Shown here in pieces: positions 35,109-44,723 of a DNA stretch of 62,170 bases. The notes below the pieces were generated by a model, which made no database searches, had not been told where the DNA came from, and worked only from the letters and a program-made list of their open reading frames with translations. The DNA is taken from assembly GCA_030523345.1 (NCBI GenBank), contig JAUNIR010000002.1:8639-70808 (forward strand). Reading direction: 5' to 3'. Source of the DNA: Lachnospiraceae bacterium. GTDB lineage: Bacteria > Bacillota > Clostridia > Lachnospirales > Lachnospiraceae. The first letter of the stretch is position 1. The number at the start of each line of letters is the position of its first letter. The position numbers and the translations under genes were made by a program.

Positions 35109-35316
35109 TTTTTCATGTAATCCAGGTGATAAATTCTGGACGTTCCTTTCTAATAAACTATGTGGTTAATAGTATGATTACTACACCCCATCAACAGTTG
35201 TTACAAAAACATAATAACATATTAAATACTGCAATAAAAAATAAATGTGCTAAAATATAGGGCGTATTGTTTGACATGTAAAATCATATAATAAGATTGG
35301 CTTAAAAAGAGTATAT

Positions 35317-36144
35317 ATGGAATACACAGAAATAAAATCTCTTAGTGATGAAAGAATAAGTTTATATATTGATTATAACGAAAATCAGCTTTTCCATGTC
35401 AATGAACCAGCGCCTGGTTATTTTGTTGCTGAAAGTTGTGAAGTAATTGAAAGAGCATTAAATGCGTCCTATGAACCTGTATCATTTCTTGCAGAAAAAG
35501 AAAACATTACAGATGAGATAAGAAGTACTATGGATAAATGTAATGTTCCTGTATATGTTGGGACACATGATGTGTTAAAGAATATTGCTGGATATGGTCT
35601 CACAAGAGGAATGCTTTGCATGATGAAAAGAAAAACTCTTATAAGCATCGCAGAATTTGTTTCAGAGATTCTTTCAGAAGCGAAGACAATTGTAATTCTT
35701 GAAGATGTAATGAATCCGACAAATGTTGGTGCAATAGTAAGAAGTGCTGCAGCTATGAATATAGATGCATTACTTTTTACATCAGGATGTGCTGATCCTC
35801 TTTACAGAAGGGCATCAAGAGTGAGTATGGGGACAGTGTTTCAAATGCCATGGACTTTTTTTGACAAAAAAACAGGCTGGCCGGATTCAGGAATAAAAAT
35901 TCTTAAAGAAAGTGGATTTAGTATTATAGCAACGGCTCTTCTTGATGATACACTTGATATAAGAGATGAAAGAATTAAAAATTGTGAGAAAAAGGCTATT
36001 ATTCTTGGTACAGAAGGAACTGGAATCAGGAAAGAGACTCTGGAATTATGTGATTATACCGTTAAAATTCCGATGGCGCACGGTGTTGATTCATTAAATG
36101 TGGCAGCAGCAAGCGCAGTTACTTTTTGGGAAATGACAAGATGA
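35317..36144 (+). CDS. TrmH/SpoU-family RNA 2'-O-methyltransferase
   Basis: A knotted (SPOUT) methyltransferase, 275 residues. Motif 1 is MNPTNVGAIVRSA, motif 2 LGTEGTGI, motif 3 IPMAHGVDSLNVAAA, together forming the SAM-binding knot and active site. The N-terminal about 110 residues are an RNA-binding extension of the SpoU-sub-bind type. The target (tRNA or 23S rRNA) cannot be assigned. It overlaps the next gene by 4 bases (ATGA). Confidence 0.92.
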   Translation: MEYTEIKSLSDERISLYIDYNENQLFHVNEPAPGYFVAESCEVIERALNASYEPVSFLAEKENITDEIRSTMDKCNVPVYVGTHDVLKNIAGYGLTRGMLCMMKRKTLISIAEFVSEILSEAKTIVILEDVMNPTNVGAIVRSAAAMNIDALLFTSGCADPLYRRASRVSMGTVFQMPWTFFDKKTGWPDSGIKILKESGFSIIATALLDDTLDIRDERIKNCEKKAIILGTEGTGIRKETLELCDYTVKIPMAHGVDSLNVAAASAVTFWEMTR

Positions 36145-36779
36145 AATATAGGTATCTAAATATAAATGAAGTGAATATTGAGGAAGTAACCAAGCATGTT
36201 TCTAGTGCAAGACTTGAAAAGACGTCAAAGCTAAAGACGGATGCGGATAAAAAAAGGTCTGTATGTGTCGAGTATCTTCTTAATGAGATGATAAATGAAG
36301 TCGTAGAGGGAATTGAGGTACCTGTGATGCTAACCTATGACGAAAAAGGTAAGCCACATATTTATGACAATGATGGTAAAGATGCGATTCAATTTTCCCT
36401 ATCTCATTCAGGAGACTATGTTGCGTGTATAGTCTCTGATAGGGAGTGTGGTATAGATATAGAAAAGCACTCGGATAGAAGAGATTATGAAAAAATAGCA
36501 AAAAGAATATGTACTGAAAGTGAACTTAAGATGATAAAAAGTAGTGAAGAATTCTACGATCTGTGGACTCTTAAGGAAGCAATTCTTAAAGCTACAGGTA
36601 TGGGACTTTCGCTTGATATGAGAAAAGTAGAATTTGTAAATGATAGTAATGGTCTGTCGCAGGAAATAAATAATAACGAAAAGACATTTATTACAGAAGT
36701 TTTTGGTACCACATATAAAGGAACAATATTAAAAGCTCCGGAAGGATATTCGCTCTCATATGTAGAAGAAATAATATAA
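36141..36779 (+). CDS. 4'-phosphopantetheinyl transferase (Sfp type)
   Basis: ATG 36141 overlaps the methyltransferase stop (ATGA). The enzyme moves phosphopantetheine from CoA to carrier proteins. It has FSLSHSGDYVACI, GIDIEKH (Mg-binding Asp and Glu) and WTLKEAILKATGMGL. Length, 212 residues, fits the Sfp/AcpT group. No polyketide or peptide synthase is nearby, so it may serve fatty-acid ACP or clusters elsewhere. Confidence 0.92.
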   Translation: MKYRYLNINEVNIEEVTKHVSSARLEKTSKLKTDADKKRSVCVEYLLNEMINEVVEGIEVPVMLTYDEKGKPHIYDNDGKDAIQFSLSHSGDYVACIVSDRECGIDIEKHSDRRDYEKIAKRICTESELKMIKSSEEFYDLWTLKEAILKATGMGLSLDMRKVEFVNDSNGLSQEINNNEKTFITEVFGTTYKGTILKAPEGYSLSYVEEII

Positions 36780-36803
36780 CTAAATACTTAGCTTTATTTT
36801 ATG

Positions 36804-36841
36804 ACCATGAGTTACAGTTTTGTAGTTCATGGTTTTTTTTA
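36804..36841 (+). terminator. Terminator after the phosphopantetheinyl transferase
   Basis: Thirteen-pair stem (two wobbles) starting ACCATGA and ending TCATGGT, loop GTTT, then eight Ts. Confidence 0.9.
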
Positions 36842-36849
36842 ATTAGTTA

Positions 36850-36902
36850 TTGACAAATTTTAAATTAATGTTAATATAAACATATGAACAGACATTCATA
36901 TG
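36850..36902 (+). promoter_or_regulatory. Promoter and ArsR-type operator of the metal-efflux operon
   Basis: TTGACA (36850-36855), 16-base spacer, TAATAT (36872-36877), then CATATGAA-N6-TTCATATG (36881-36902). The palindrome matches ArsR/SmtB sites (TGAA-N6-TTCA core) and sits at the likely start of transcription, fitting repression. Confidence 0.8.
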
Positions 36903-36963
36903 AGGAAATATGGATTGGCTTTAAGACTTAAGACACTAACATTATATATTGGAGGAAATAGTG

Positions 36964-37182
36964 ATGACAAAAGATTACAGAATTGAAGTTGATTGTGCTA
37001 ATTGTGCAAACCTTATGGAGGATGCAGCTAAGAAAACAGAAGGTGTTGAGAACTGTGTAGTAAATTTCATGACTCTTAAGATGAAAGTTACATTCAAGGA
37101 TGGAGCTGATGAGAAGAAGGTTATGAAGGAAGTTCTTAAGAATTGTAAAAAGGTTGAAGACGATTGTGACATCGAATTCTAA
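36964..37182 (+). CDS. Small heavy-metal-associated (HMA) domain protein
   Basis: ATG 36964 is preceded by GGAGG at 36951-36955. The 72-residue product is a single ferredoxin-like HMA domain with the metal motif DCANCANLMED (C-x-x-C). The loop has an extra acidic character and the C-terminus carries further Cys and Asp residues (CKKVEDDCDIEF), suiting Zn or Cd better than Cu. It lies directly before the P-type ATPase, which lacks its own N-terminal HMA domain; this protein probably supplies that function in trans. Confidence 0.88.
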   Translation: MTKDYRIEVDCANCANLMEDAAKKTEGVENCVVNFMTLKMKVTFKDGADEKKVMKEVLKNCKKVEDDCDIEF

Positions 37183-37205
37183 ATATAAACTATAGAGGCA
37201 GCGAA

Positions 37206-39083
37206 ATGACAAAGAAGCAGAAAAAAGTTTTAACAAGAATAATAATTGCAATTGTGTTATTGGTAGCATATTCGTTTATACCGGAGAGTATACTTCCAGA
37301 AGACAGTATTATACGTTTTGCTCTTTATATGATTCCATATTTAGTAATTGGATATGATATTTTAAAAAAGGCATTCAAGGGAATCAAGAATAAGCAGGTA
37401 TTTGACGAGAACTTCCTAATGGCGGTTGCAACTGTTGGAGCGATACTTCTTGGAGATTATGTTGAAGGAACTGCGGTAATGCTTTTCTACCAAATAGGAG
37501 AATTGTTCCAGAGTTATGCAGTTGGAAAGAGCCGTAGAAACATTTCCGAGCTTATGGACATAAGACCTGACTATGCTAACCTTGAGGTAGATGGAGAGAT
37601 TAGTACAGTAGATCCATTTGAAGTAAAAATTGGATCAATAATAGTAGTAAAACCAGGAGAAAAAATACCTCTTGATGGTGTGATTACAGAAGGGACAGCA
37701 AGCCTAGATACATCAGCGCTTACAGGTGAAAGCGTTCCAAGAGAAGCTAAGCCTGGAGATGAAGTAATATCTGGATGTATTAATAACTCTGGTCTTCTGA
37801 AGATTAGAACAACTAAGGAATTTTCTGAATCAACAGTTTCTAAGATTTTGGACCTTGTAGAAAATGCAAGTTCAAAGAAATCAAAGTCAGAAAACTTTAT
37901 TTCAAAATTTGCAAAAGTATACACTCCAGCGGTTTGTTATTCTGCTCTTGCATTAGCTGTAATACCACCAATTATTTCAGCTTTTGTTACAGGTCAGCCA
38001 GAGATTACAAAGTGGATTTACAGAGCTCTTACTTTCCTTGTAATTAGTTGCCCATGTGCTTTAGTTATAAGTATTCCTCTTACTTTCTTTGCAGGAATCG
38101 GAGGAGCTTCAAAGGCAGGAGTTTTAGTTAAGGGATCCAACTATTTGGAGGCACTTTCTAATACAAAGATTGTTGCTATGGATAAAACAGGTACTCTTAC
38201 AAAAGGAGTATTTGAAGTTACAAAGGCAGCACCTAAAAACATAAGTGAAGAGGAACTTTTATATCTTGCGGCACATGCTGAAAGCTATAGTTCGCACCCT
38301 ATCAGCATAAGCTTAAAAAATGCTTATGGTAAAGATATTGATGAAGGAATAGTAAGTGATATTGAAGAGATAGCAGGACATGGCGTTCAGGCTAAGGTCA
38401 ATAATGACACAGTAGCTGTTGGTAATGCAAAGCTTATGAAATCACTTAATATTGAATATTCAGGTGATGATGAAGTAGGAACAATCTGTCATGTAGCAGT
38501 TAATGGAAAATACGCAGGTTATATCATTATTTCAGACAGAATAAAAGAAACATCAAAGTCAGCAATTGCTAAGATGAAAAATGCAGGTATTACAAAAACT
38601 GTTATGCTTACTGGTGATGCAAAATCTGTAGCAGATAAAATAGCAGCTGAACTTCAGATTAGCGAAGTATATAGTGAACTTCTGCCAGGAGATAAAGTAT
38701 CAATTGTTGAAAAACTTCTGAATGAAAAATCAGATAAAGATAAGCTTGTGTTTGTTGGTGATGGAATCAATGACGCACCGGTTCTTTCAAGAGCTGATAT
38801 CGGTGTTGCAATGGGAGCTCTTGGTTCAGATGCAGCTATTGAAGCAGCTGATGTTGTATTGATGGATGATGATCCAGAGAAGATTTCTCTTGCAGTAAAA
38901 ATAGCGAGAAAATGTATTAGAATTGTCTATGAAAATATATATTTTGCAATTGGTGTTAAGCTTGTTTGTCTGTTGCTTGGTGCAATCGGAATTGCAAATA
39001 TGTGGACAGCTATTTTCGCAGATGTAGGAGTAATGATAATTGCTGTAATAAATGCTATTAGAGCATTAAGAGTTAAACAATAA
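37206..39083 (+). CDS. Zn/Cd/Pb-type P1B ATPase (CadA/ZntA-like)
   Basis: Metal-exporting ATPase, 625 residues. The transmembrane metal site is SCPCAL near residue 281; DKTGTLTKG carries the phosphorylated Asp near residue 324; TGES, HPIS (nucleotide domain) and GDGINDAP are intact. Unlike most relatives it has no fused N-terminal metal-binding domain; the preceding small HMA protein fits that gap. The operon order HMA, ATPase, ArsR under an ArsR operator points to zinc or cadmium efflux. Confidence 0.93.
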   Translation: MTKKQKKVLTRIIIAIVLLVAYSFIPESILPEDSIIRFALYMIPYLVIGYDILKKAFKGIKNKQVFDENFLMAVATVGAILLGDYVEGTAVMLFYQIGELFQSYAVGKSRRNISELMDIRPDYANLEVDGEISTVDPFEVKIGSIIVVKPGEKIPLDGVITEGTASLDTSALTGESVPREAKPGDEVISGCINNSGLLKIRTTKEFSESTVSKILDLVENASSKKSKSENFISKFAKVYTPAVCYSALALAVIPPIISAFVTGQPEITKWIYRALTFLVISCPCALVISIPLTFFAGIGGASKAGVLVKGSNYLEALSNTKIVAMDKTGTLTKGVFEVTKAAPKNISEEELLYLAAHAESYSSHPISISLKNAYGKDIDEGIVSDIEEIAGHGVQAKVNNDTVAVGNAKLMKSLNIEYSGDDEVGTICHVAVNGKYAGYIIISDRIKETSKSAIAKMKNAGITKTVMLTGDAKSVADKIAAELQISEVYSELLPGDKVSIVEKLLNEKSDKDKLVFVGDGINDAPVLSRADIGVAMGALGSDAAIEAADVVLMDDDPEKISLAVKIARKCIRIVYENIYFAIGVKLVCLLLGAIGIANMWTAIFADVGVMIIAVINAIRALRVKQ

Positions 39084-39118
39084 CATATAATGTGATAAAG
39101 ACATAATGAGGACAAGTA

Positions 39119-39451
39119 ATGGCGCATTTACATGATCATAAACACGAACATATTGAGATAAAAGCTATGCCTACAGAAGAAGAATTGTATGATTTGGCGG
39201 AATTATTTAAGGTGTTTGGTGATAGTACAAGAATAAGAATTCTTTTTAAGCTTTTTGATGAAGAAGTGAGTGTTGGAGATTTGGCAGAGTCACTTAATAT
39301 GAATCAGTCGGCTGTATCGCATCAGCTTAAGGTTTTAAAGCAGGCAAAGCTTATTAAAAACCGTAGAGATGGAAAGTCAATATATTACTCATTAGCAGAT
39401 GAACATGTGAGAACAATTATCGCAATGGGTATTGAGCATATTGAGGAGTAG
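39119..39451 (+). CDS. ArsR/SmtB-family metal-sensing repressor (Zn type)
   Basis: A 110-residue winged-helix repressor. The recognition helix is NMNQSAVSHQLKVLKQA. The C-terminal helix carries the alpha5 site D-x-H-x10-H-x-x-E (ADEHV ... EHIEE), the Zn-sensing site of SmtB/CzrA. A His-rich N-terminus (HLHDHKHEH) may add a further metal site. It likely binds the palindrome at 36881-36902 and releases it on zinc binding. Third gene of the operon. Confidence 0.92.
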   Translation: MAHLHDHKHEHIEIKAMPTEEELYDLAELFKVFGDSTRIRILFKLFDEEVSVGDLAESLNMNQSAVSHQLKVLKQAKLIKNRRDGKSIYYSLADEHVRTIIAMGIEHIEE

Positions 39452-39466
39452 ATTTATTTGAGTTAT

Positions 39467-39504
39467 AATAACTATGTATGTGAGGGCATACATAGTTATT
39501 TTTT
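39467..39504 (+). terminator. Terminator of the metal-efflux operon
   Basis: Thirteen-base stem AATAACTATGTAT / ATACATAGTTATT (one further pair inside) followed by Ts. Confidence 0.88.
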
Positions 39505-39537
39505 AGTAGGGAAACCTGCTTTTAATGAGGGTAAATA

Positions 39538-40908
39538 ATGAATAAGAGGATTCTATGGACGGTCATGGCATTAGTGATGATATTTACTAATGTTCTAAGC
39601 GTGTCGGCCAGTCCAATTTCCGATGCTAAAAATAAAAAAAAGGATGCTGAAAAGAAACTTGATTCTATCAATAAGGATATAGAACATATTGAAGAAGAAA
39701 AGGAAAACATGGAGGCAGAAGCAGAAGAGTACGAGCAGCAGCTCGTTGATTTGCTTGTAACAATTCAGATTATCAATAGTGATATAGAGAATAAAGAAGA
39801 CGAGATAGAGACAGCCAAGGCCGAGTATGACATTGCTCTTGCAAAACAGGAAAAACAAAAATGGGCAATGAATAAGCGTATTAAATATATGTATGAAAAA
39901 GGTGATACTACATATATGCAGATTCTTCTAGAATCAAGAAAATATGCAGATGCGGTAAATAAGTCTACATATTCAGAGAAGCTGTATGCATATGATAGAT
40001 ATCAGTTATATTTATATGAGCAGACAAGAGAAGAAGTAATAGAGAAGCAGAAAATTCTTGACGAAGAAATGCAAGAACTTGAGGAAATTAAAGCAGATGC
40101 AGTAGATCAGGAAATGGAGCTTCAAATGCTCATAGATGAGTACTCAGAGACATTAGAAAATTTTGAAGAAGAATTGTCTAATGCAAAAGAAAAAGCAAGT
40201 GAGTACAAGAATCAGATCCAGAAACAGTCAGAAGAAATAAAGGCTATGGAGGCTGAGGAAAAGAGAAAGGCTTTAGAAGCTGCAAGAAAGAAAGCAGAAG
40301 AAGAAGCAAAGAAAAAAGCTGAGGCAGAAGCAAGACGTAAGGCAGAAGAAGAGGCAAAAAGAAAAGCAGCTGAAGAGGAAGCTAATAGAAGCGAATCAGA
40401 GAGTACTTCTTCAGATGACAGTGATTCTAATAATAATGATAGTCATGATTCTGATAGCAGTTCATCGCAATCAGATAACGACAACTCAAGTAGTTCAGAT
40501 AATTCTAACAGTTCAGAGAGCTCAAGTAGTTCAGAAAGCTCTTCATCATCTGGTGGTGGCGGATCTTCAAAGGGTCAGGAGATTGCAAATTTTGCAGTTC
40601 AATTTGTAGGAAATCCGTATGTACCAGGTGGAACATCCTTAACAAATGGGGCTGACTGTTCAGGCTTTACATCTGCTGTTTACAGTGAATTTGGTATTTC
40701 ACTTCCACGTTCATCAGGTGCTCAGGCAGGTTTTGGACGAGAAGTTAGCTATTCAGAAGCAGCACCAGGAGATATTATATATTACGGTGGACATGTAGGA
40801 ATATATATTGGAAATGGACTTATTGTTCATGCATCTACACAGGCAACAGGAATTAAAATATCAAATGCTCTTTACAGGTCTATCATAACTGTGAGAAGAA
40901 TAGTATAA
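39538..40908 (+). CDS. Secreted NlpC/P60 peptidoglycan hydrolase with coiled coil
   Basis: Signal peptide (cleavage near SVSA, residue 25), a long coiled coil (about 30-280; Glu/Lys/Ala-rich with a PcsB/CwlO-like N-terminal pattern), a low-complexity Ser/Asp/Asn linker (about 290-345), then an NlpC/P60 domain. The catalytic Cys is in GADCSGF near residue 374 and the His in GGHVGIYIG near 418. Such enzymes cut the stem peptide during cell division or wall expansion; the CwlO-like coiled coil is often the regulated part, controlled by FtsEX, which is not in this window. Confidence 0.93.
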   Translation: MNKRILWTVMALVMIFTNVLSVSASPISDAKNKKKDAEKKLDSINKDIEHIEEEKENMEAEAEEYEQQLVDLLVTIQIINSDIENKEDEIETAKAEYDIALAKQEKQKWAMNKRIKYMYEKGDTTYMQILLESRKYADAVNKSTYSEKLYAYDRYQLYLYEQTREEVIEKQKILDEEMQELEEIKADAVDQEMELQMLIDEYSETLENFEEELSNAKEKASEYKNQIQKQSEEIKAMEAEEKRKALEAARKKAEEEAKKKAEAEARRKAEEEAKRKAAEEEANRSESESTSSDDSDSNNNDSHDSDSSSSQSDNDNSSSSDNSNSSESSSSSESSSSSGGGGSSKGQEIANFAVQFVGNPYVPGGTSLTNGADCSGFTSAVYSEFGISLPRSSGAQAGFGREVSYSEAAPGDIIYYGGHVGIYIGNGLIVHASTQATGIKISNALYRSIITVRRIV

Positions 40909-40953
40909 TAATTCATTATGTTATAAATGCATAGAAAGGTTAAAGGATTAACT

Positions 40954-42531
40954 ATGGTTAATGAAAAGATTCTCGTAATTGATTTCGGTGGCCAGTATAA
41001 CCAGCTGGTTGCAAGGCGTGTAAGAGAATGTAATGTATACTGTGAGATTTACTCATATAAAACACCTCTTGATAAAATTAAAGCAATGAATCCTAAGGGA
41101 ATTATTCTAACAGGAGGACCAGATAGCGTATACAGAGAAGGAGCGGCTACTTGCGCACCAGAGTTTTTTGATATAGGAGTTCCTATTTTAGGCTTATGCT
41201 ATGGTGCACAGCTTATGCATCAGGTTCTTGGTGGTAAGGTTGAGAGTGCTCCAGTTAGAGAATATGGAAAGACAAAGACATACATAGATGGAGCTAAGGA
41301 TACTCTGTTTAAAGAAGTAGAAGATGAAACAGTTGTATGGATGAGTCATTTTGATTATATTTCTAAGATGGCTCCAGGATTTGAGGCAATTGCACATACG
41401 GATGATTGTCCAGTTGCAGCTTGTCAAAATGTTGAAAGATCACTTTATGGAATTCAGTTCCACCCAGAAGTTCTTCATACAGCAAAGGGAAAGGAAATCC
41501 TTTACAATTTCGTACGTGGCATTTGTAATTGTAGCGGAAGCTGGAGAATGGATTCTTTTGTTGAGGAATCCATAAAGGCAATTCGTGAGAAAGTTGGAGA
41601 TGGTAAAGTTCTTCTTGCACTATCAGGCGGAGTTGACTCATCTGTTGCTGCAGGTCTTCTTTCAAGAGCTATTGGTAAGCAGCTTACTTGCGTGTTTGTA
41701 GATCATGGTCTTCTTCGTAAGGATGAAGGAGATGAGGTTGAGCACGTATTTGGTGAAGGTGGACAGTTTGATCTTAATTTCATCAGGGTAAATGCTCAGG
41801 AAAGATACTATTCGAAGTTAGCAGGTGTCACAGAGCCGGAAAGAAAGCGTAAAATCATTGGTGAAGAATTCATCAGAGTATTTGAGGAAGAAGCGAAGAA
41901 AATCGGAGCTGTTGATTTCCTTGCACAGGGAACTATATATCCGGACGTAGTTGAATCGGGCCTTGGTGGTGAGTCGGCTGTAATTAAGTCACACCACAAT
42001 GTAGGTGGACTTCCTGATTTTGTTGACTTTAAGGAAATTATAGAACCACTTAGAGATTTATTTAAGGATGAAGTTCGTAAAGCTGGACTTGAGCTTGGAA
42101 TACCAGAGTACTTAGTATTCCGTCAGCCATTCCCAGGACCAGGACTTGGAATTCGTATAATAGGCGAAGTAACAGACGAAAAAGTTAAAATTGTTCAGGA
42201 TGCTGACTGGATCTATAGAAGCGAAGTGGAGACCGCAGCAAAGGAATATAAAGATGCTAATGGTGTAGATCCAGCGTGGATGCCAAACCAGTATTTTGCA
42301 GCGCTTACAAATATGCGGTCAGTTGGTGTTATGGGTGATGAGAGAACATATGATTATGCTGTAGCATTAAGAGCCGTTAAGACTATTGATTTCATGACAG
42401 CAGAAAGTGCAGAAATACCATTTGAAATCTTACAGCGTGTTATGAGTAGAATCATTAACGAGGTTAAGGGTGTAAATAGAGTTCTATATGATTTGACCTC
42501 CAAGCCACCAGGAACTATCGAGATGGAATAG
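40954..42531 (+). CDS. guaA: GMP synthase (glutamine-hydrolysing)
   Basis: Converts XMP to GMP using glutamine. ATG 40954 has AAAGGA upstream; the frame extends to 40927 without support. The amidotransferase part has GLCYGAQ (Cys near residue 81) and FHPEV; the ATP pyrophosphatase part has LSGGVDSSV near residue 223; the C-terminus PPGTIEME is standard. The last codons form the left direct repeat of a genomic island, and its original terminator now seems to lie beyond the island at 46063. Confidence 0.97.
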   Translation: MVNEKILVIDFGGQYNQLVARRVRECNVYCEIYSYKTPLDKIKAMNPKGIILTGGPDSVYREGAATCAPEFFDIGVPILGLCYGAQLMHQVLGGKVESAPVREYGKTKTYIDGAKDTLFKEVEDETVVWMSHFDYISKMAPGFEAIAHTDDCPVAACQNVERSLYGIQFHPEVLHTAKGKEILYNFVRGICNCSGSWRMDSFVEESIKAIREKVGDGKVLLALSGGVDSSVAAGLLSRAIGKQLTCVFVDHGLLRKDEGDEVEHVFGEGGQFDLNFIRVNAQERYYSKLAGVTEPERKRKIIGEEFIRVFEEEAKKIGAVDFLAQGTIYPDVVESGLGGESAVIKSHHNVGGLPDFVDFKEIIEPLRDLFKDEVRKAGLELGIPEYLVFRQPFPGPGLGIRIIGEVTDEKVKIVQDADWIYRSEVETAAKEYKDANGVDPAWMPNQYFAALTNMRSVGVMGDERTYDYAVALRAVKTIDFMTAESAEIPFEILQRVMSRIINEVKGVNRVLYDLTSKPPGTIEME

Positions 42532-42535
42532 TACA
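42517..42535 (+). repeat. Left attachment repeat (end of guaA)
   Basis: ATCGAGATGGAATAGTACA; includes the guaA stop codon. Compare 46039-46057. Confidence 0.75.
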
Positions 42536-42561
42536 TATTGTCCCTGCAAATCTCATTTATC

Positions 42562-42612
42562 CTCTTCGCAGAAAAAGTTTATTCTGACTAAATAAGACAA
42601 TGAAGCGAAGAG
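42562..42612. repeat. Inverted repeat CTCTTCGC / GCGAAGAG next to the left att
   Basis: Perfect 8-base arms at 42562-42569 and 42605-42612 around a 35-base AT-rich centre. Placement beside the att repeat would suit integrase arm sites, though a structured 3' UTR is also possible. Confidence 0.5.
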
Positions 42613-42648
42613 TCGAGAGAAAGGGCAGAAAAGAATAGAGAAATAATG

Positions 42649-42693
42649 TAGACCTTGATAGGAGTAAATCTTCTTATCAGGGTCTATTTTTTT
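42649..42693 (+). terminator. Strong terminator inside the island's left end
   Basis: Sixteen-pair stem (wobbles included) beginning TAGACC and ending GGTCTA, 5-base loop, then seven Ts. It now ends guaA transcription. Confidence 0.85.
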
Positions 42694-42868
42694 CTTTTAT
42701 TTTCAAGGATTGAAAGACATCTAACCACTTCATTTCATTTCAATTATTCTCTGAAAAGAGAAGAAAGGAAGAGAGATGAGTAGAAGAAAAAAGTTGTATA
42801 TTATGGAGTTGCTTAGGATGAAGATTTTTTGCAATGAAGATAATAGAAAAATGCAGGGATAGAGTACA

Positions 42869-42990
42869 TTTTGGGAAATGAGATTTTGGGAAGATAAAAA
42901 TAGCGTAAAATCAAGGATTCTAAAAGCGTTAATTTCCCAAAAAGTATCCAAAATAGTTGTTATAGACTTTTTGGGGGAGATTTTGGGAAG
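42869..42990. repeat. Cluster of TTTTGGGAA repeats
   Basis: Direct copies at 42869, 42884 and 42981 and an inverted copy (ATTTCCCAAAA) at 42932-42942, the first and the inverted copy pairing over 11 bases. Just upstream of the mobilization remnant, so an origin of transfer or replication iterons is possible. Confidence 0.5.
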
Positions 42991-43000
42991 GAGGAAAGAT

Positions 43001-43486
43001 ATGAGAAAGAAGAACTACAAAGGAAGAACAGAAAAGTTTCAAATTGAAAAATGTGAGGGAATATGTATTACGTACAATGAATTGCAAAAGAGCTTGTCAT
43101 AGTGATGAGGGCGGTTGCCCGCATTTACATTTAGATATGTTAGTAATTACCGAAGATAATAGGTTAAGTTCAAAGACCTTGATAACAAGAGATTTTATCA
43201 CTTCTATGCATAAAGTAATGACCCTAATTCTAAAAAAAGGCGGTTTTGATATTGAAGAATATGAAGAAACCGAAGAAGTAAAACAGGGCGGAATATCTGC
43301 AAAGGAATATAAAAGAAAATGGAAGAAGAAAACCAGGAATTAAATAACCGATTGGATAAATTGACGGTTGAATATAATAACCTAGTTGATGAATATAATG
43401 GACTTGTCAAAGACAAAAAGACACTTGAAAAGAACAACAAACAAAAGGCTTATGATATTTCAAAAATATTAGAAATCATCAGATAA
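43001..43486 (+). pseudogene. Decayed mobilization (MobV/Pre-type relaxase) remnant
   Basis: Three short overlapping frames look like pieces of mobile-element genes. 43001-43102 (33 codons, GGAGG site) begins MRKKNYKGRTEK and ends early; its start resembles an N-terminus seen in clostridial element proteins, from memory. In another frame, about 43044-43343 encodes HSDEGGCPHLHLDMLVI and a following RLSSKTLITRDF, which matches the His-rich motif of MobV/Pre relaxases (HxDE..PHxH). 43319-43486 encodes a 55-residue coiled coil like the relaxase tail. The N-terminal catalytic region is missing, so the relaxase is inactive. Confidence 0.6.
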
Positions 43487-43541
43487 GTTCTTTCATGTTG
43501 TTAATAGCTATGCTAATATGGAAAAGTAAATTGGGAGCGTA

Positions 43542-44657
43542 ATGGGGTATACAATGGAAAGTAAGTATGATACAAGGTGTTTGAATTCTCTAAAATTTTT
43601 TGCTGCTTGTATTGTTGCATTTGTGTGGCATTATCAGCATTTTTCGCCTGCAAATGGAAGTCCCTTTGATTTTATTTTTAAATGGTCATATCCATTTGGT
43701 TGGCTAATGGTAGAATTATTTTTTATGCTATCTGGGATGGGAATGTTTTGGGGATATTATGAGTGTATTCATTGTCATAAAATGGAATTTAGTGAATATA
43801 TTTATAAACGTTTAATAAAAATATATCCTCTTTTTATTTTAACATTGGGCTTAGTAATTATATTTGAGTTTTGGCATAAAATTCAGATAGGAGATACTTT
43901 TGTATATTCGAATTTTGATTTGTGGCATCTGCTATTAAACATTTTTTTATGTCAAGATGGTATATTATGTATAGATTGGTCTTTTAATGCGCCCTCTTGG
44001 TGCATTAGTGTATGCTTTTTACTATATATCATATTTTATCTAGTAGTGTATTTTTCTAGAAATAGAAGAATGGTTACTTGTTTTTTTTGTTGCTTAGGTA
44101 TTTTGGGTGCATATATTATTACTGCCGAATGGAACTATCCTGTATTATTAAATTCCTTAGTTGGAAGAGGAATTTTATGCTTTTCAATAGGCGTTATGAT
44201 TGCAAATATTTATCAAAGTATAAATTCTAAAGAAGCAAAGATACTTGGGTGTTTTAGCTTATTATGTTTAGTAATTCTATATGTAATGTACATTATTTGG
44301 GGAGATATATCAGGAAATATGCATTTATTCTTTATCTTCATAGTTTCTCCATTAATAATTAATACTTTTGTATTTGTTCCTTGTGTAAATAAGTTTTTTT
44401 CATTAAGGCCATTTGTATATCTTGGTTCATTATCGATGGAAATTTATTTATTTCATTTTATCGTTCAGTGTGCGATTAGAGATGTGGATATTTTCTTATC
44501 GCTTGGTATTGACTATTCAAGATGTAGAATATGGATAATGTATGTAGTAATAACATTGGTAATTTCTATTATATATAAGCAATTTTTTATAAATATATGT
44601 ACCAAAACATTTGGCATAGTATATAAGAAAATAATAAACATAAAAATAAGTTCTTAA
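43542..44657 (+). CDS. Acyltransferase-3 family membrane protein
   Basis: A 371-residue membrane protein with about ten helices. The N-terminal motif region has SLKFFAACIVAFVWHYQHF (His of the family active site) and LMVELFFMLSGMGMFWG; YIYKRLIKIYPLF follows, as in OatA/NodX-type O-acyltransferases. It would acetylate or otherwise acylate a surface sugar or peptidoglycan. GGAG upstream supports ATG 43542. Lower GC and high Phe/Ile/Tyr content than the housekeeping genes, and location inside the island, suggest acquisition. A T8-G9 run follows the stop. Confidence 0.87.
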   Translation: MGYTMESKYDTRCLNSLKFFAACIVAFVWHYQHFSPANGSPFDFIFKWSYPFGWLMVELFFMLSGMGMFWGYYECIHCHKMEFSEYIYKRLIKIYPLFILTLGLVIIFEFWHKIQIGDTFVYSNFDLWHLLLNIFLCQDGILCIDWSFNAPSWCISVCFLLYIIFYLVVYFSRNRRMVTCFFCCLGILGAYIITAEWNYPVLLNSLVGRGILCFSIGVMIANIYQSINSKEAKILGCFSLLCLVILYVMYIIWGDISGNMHLFFIFIVSPLIINTFVFVPCVNKFFSLRPFVYLGSLSMEIYLFHFIVQCAIRDVDIFLSLGIDYSRCRIWIMYVVITLVISIIYKQFFINICTKTFGIVYKKIINIKISS

Positions 44658-44659
44658 TA

Positions 44660-44676
44660 TTTTTTTTGGGGGGGGG
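44660..44676. repeat. T8-G9 homopolymer tract
   Basis: Eight Ts (44660-44667) then nine Gs (44668-44676), two bases after the acyltransferase stop. Such tracts slip during replication; here it is outside the coding frame, so it could affect only transcript ends or a downstream promoter. Confidence 0.85.
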
Positions 44677-44723
44677 ATATAGCAAATTTAGAAAAAATAC
44701 ATAAATAAATGAGTAATATATAT

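Noticed and set aside
36126..36140. TTG 36126 as start of the phosphopantetheinyl transferase
   Set aside because: It adds residues from inside the methyltransferase; ATG 36141 gives the standard ATGA overlap and family N-terminus.
42878..43102. 74-codon frame in the island left end
   Set aside because: Its 5' part crosses the TTTTGGGAA repeats and has no ribosome site; only the last 33 codons from 43001 have a GGAGG start.
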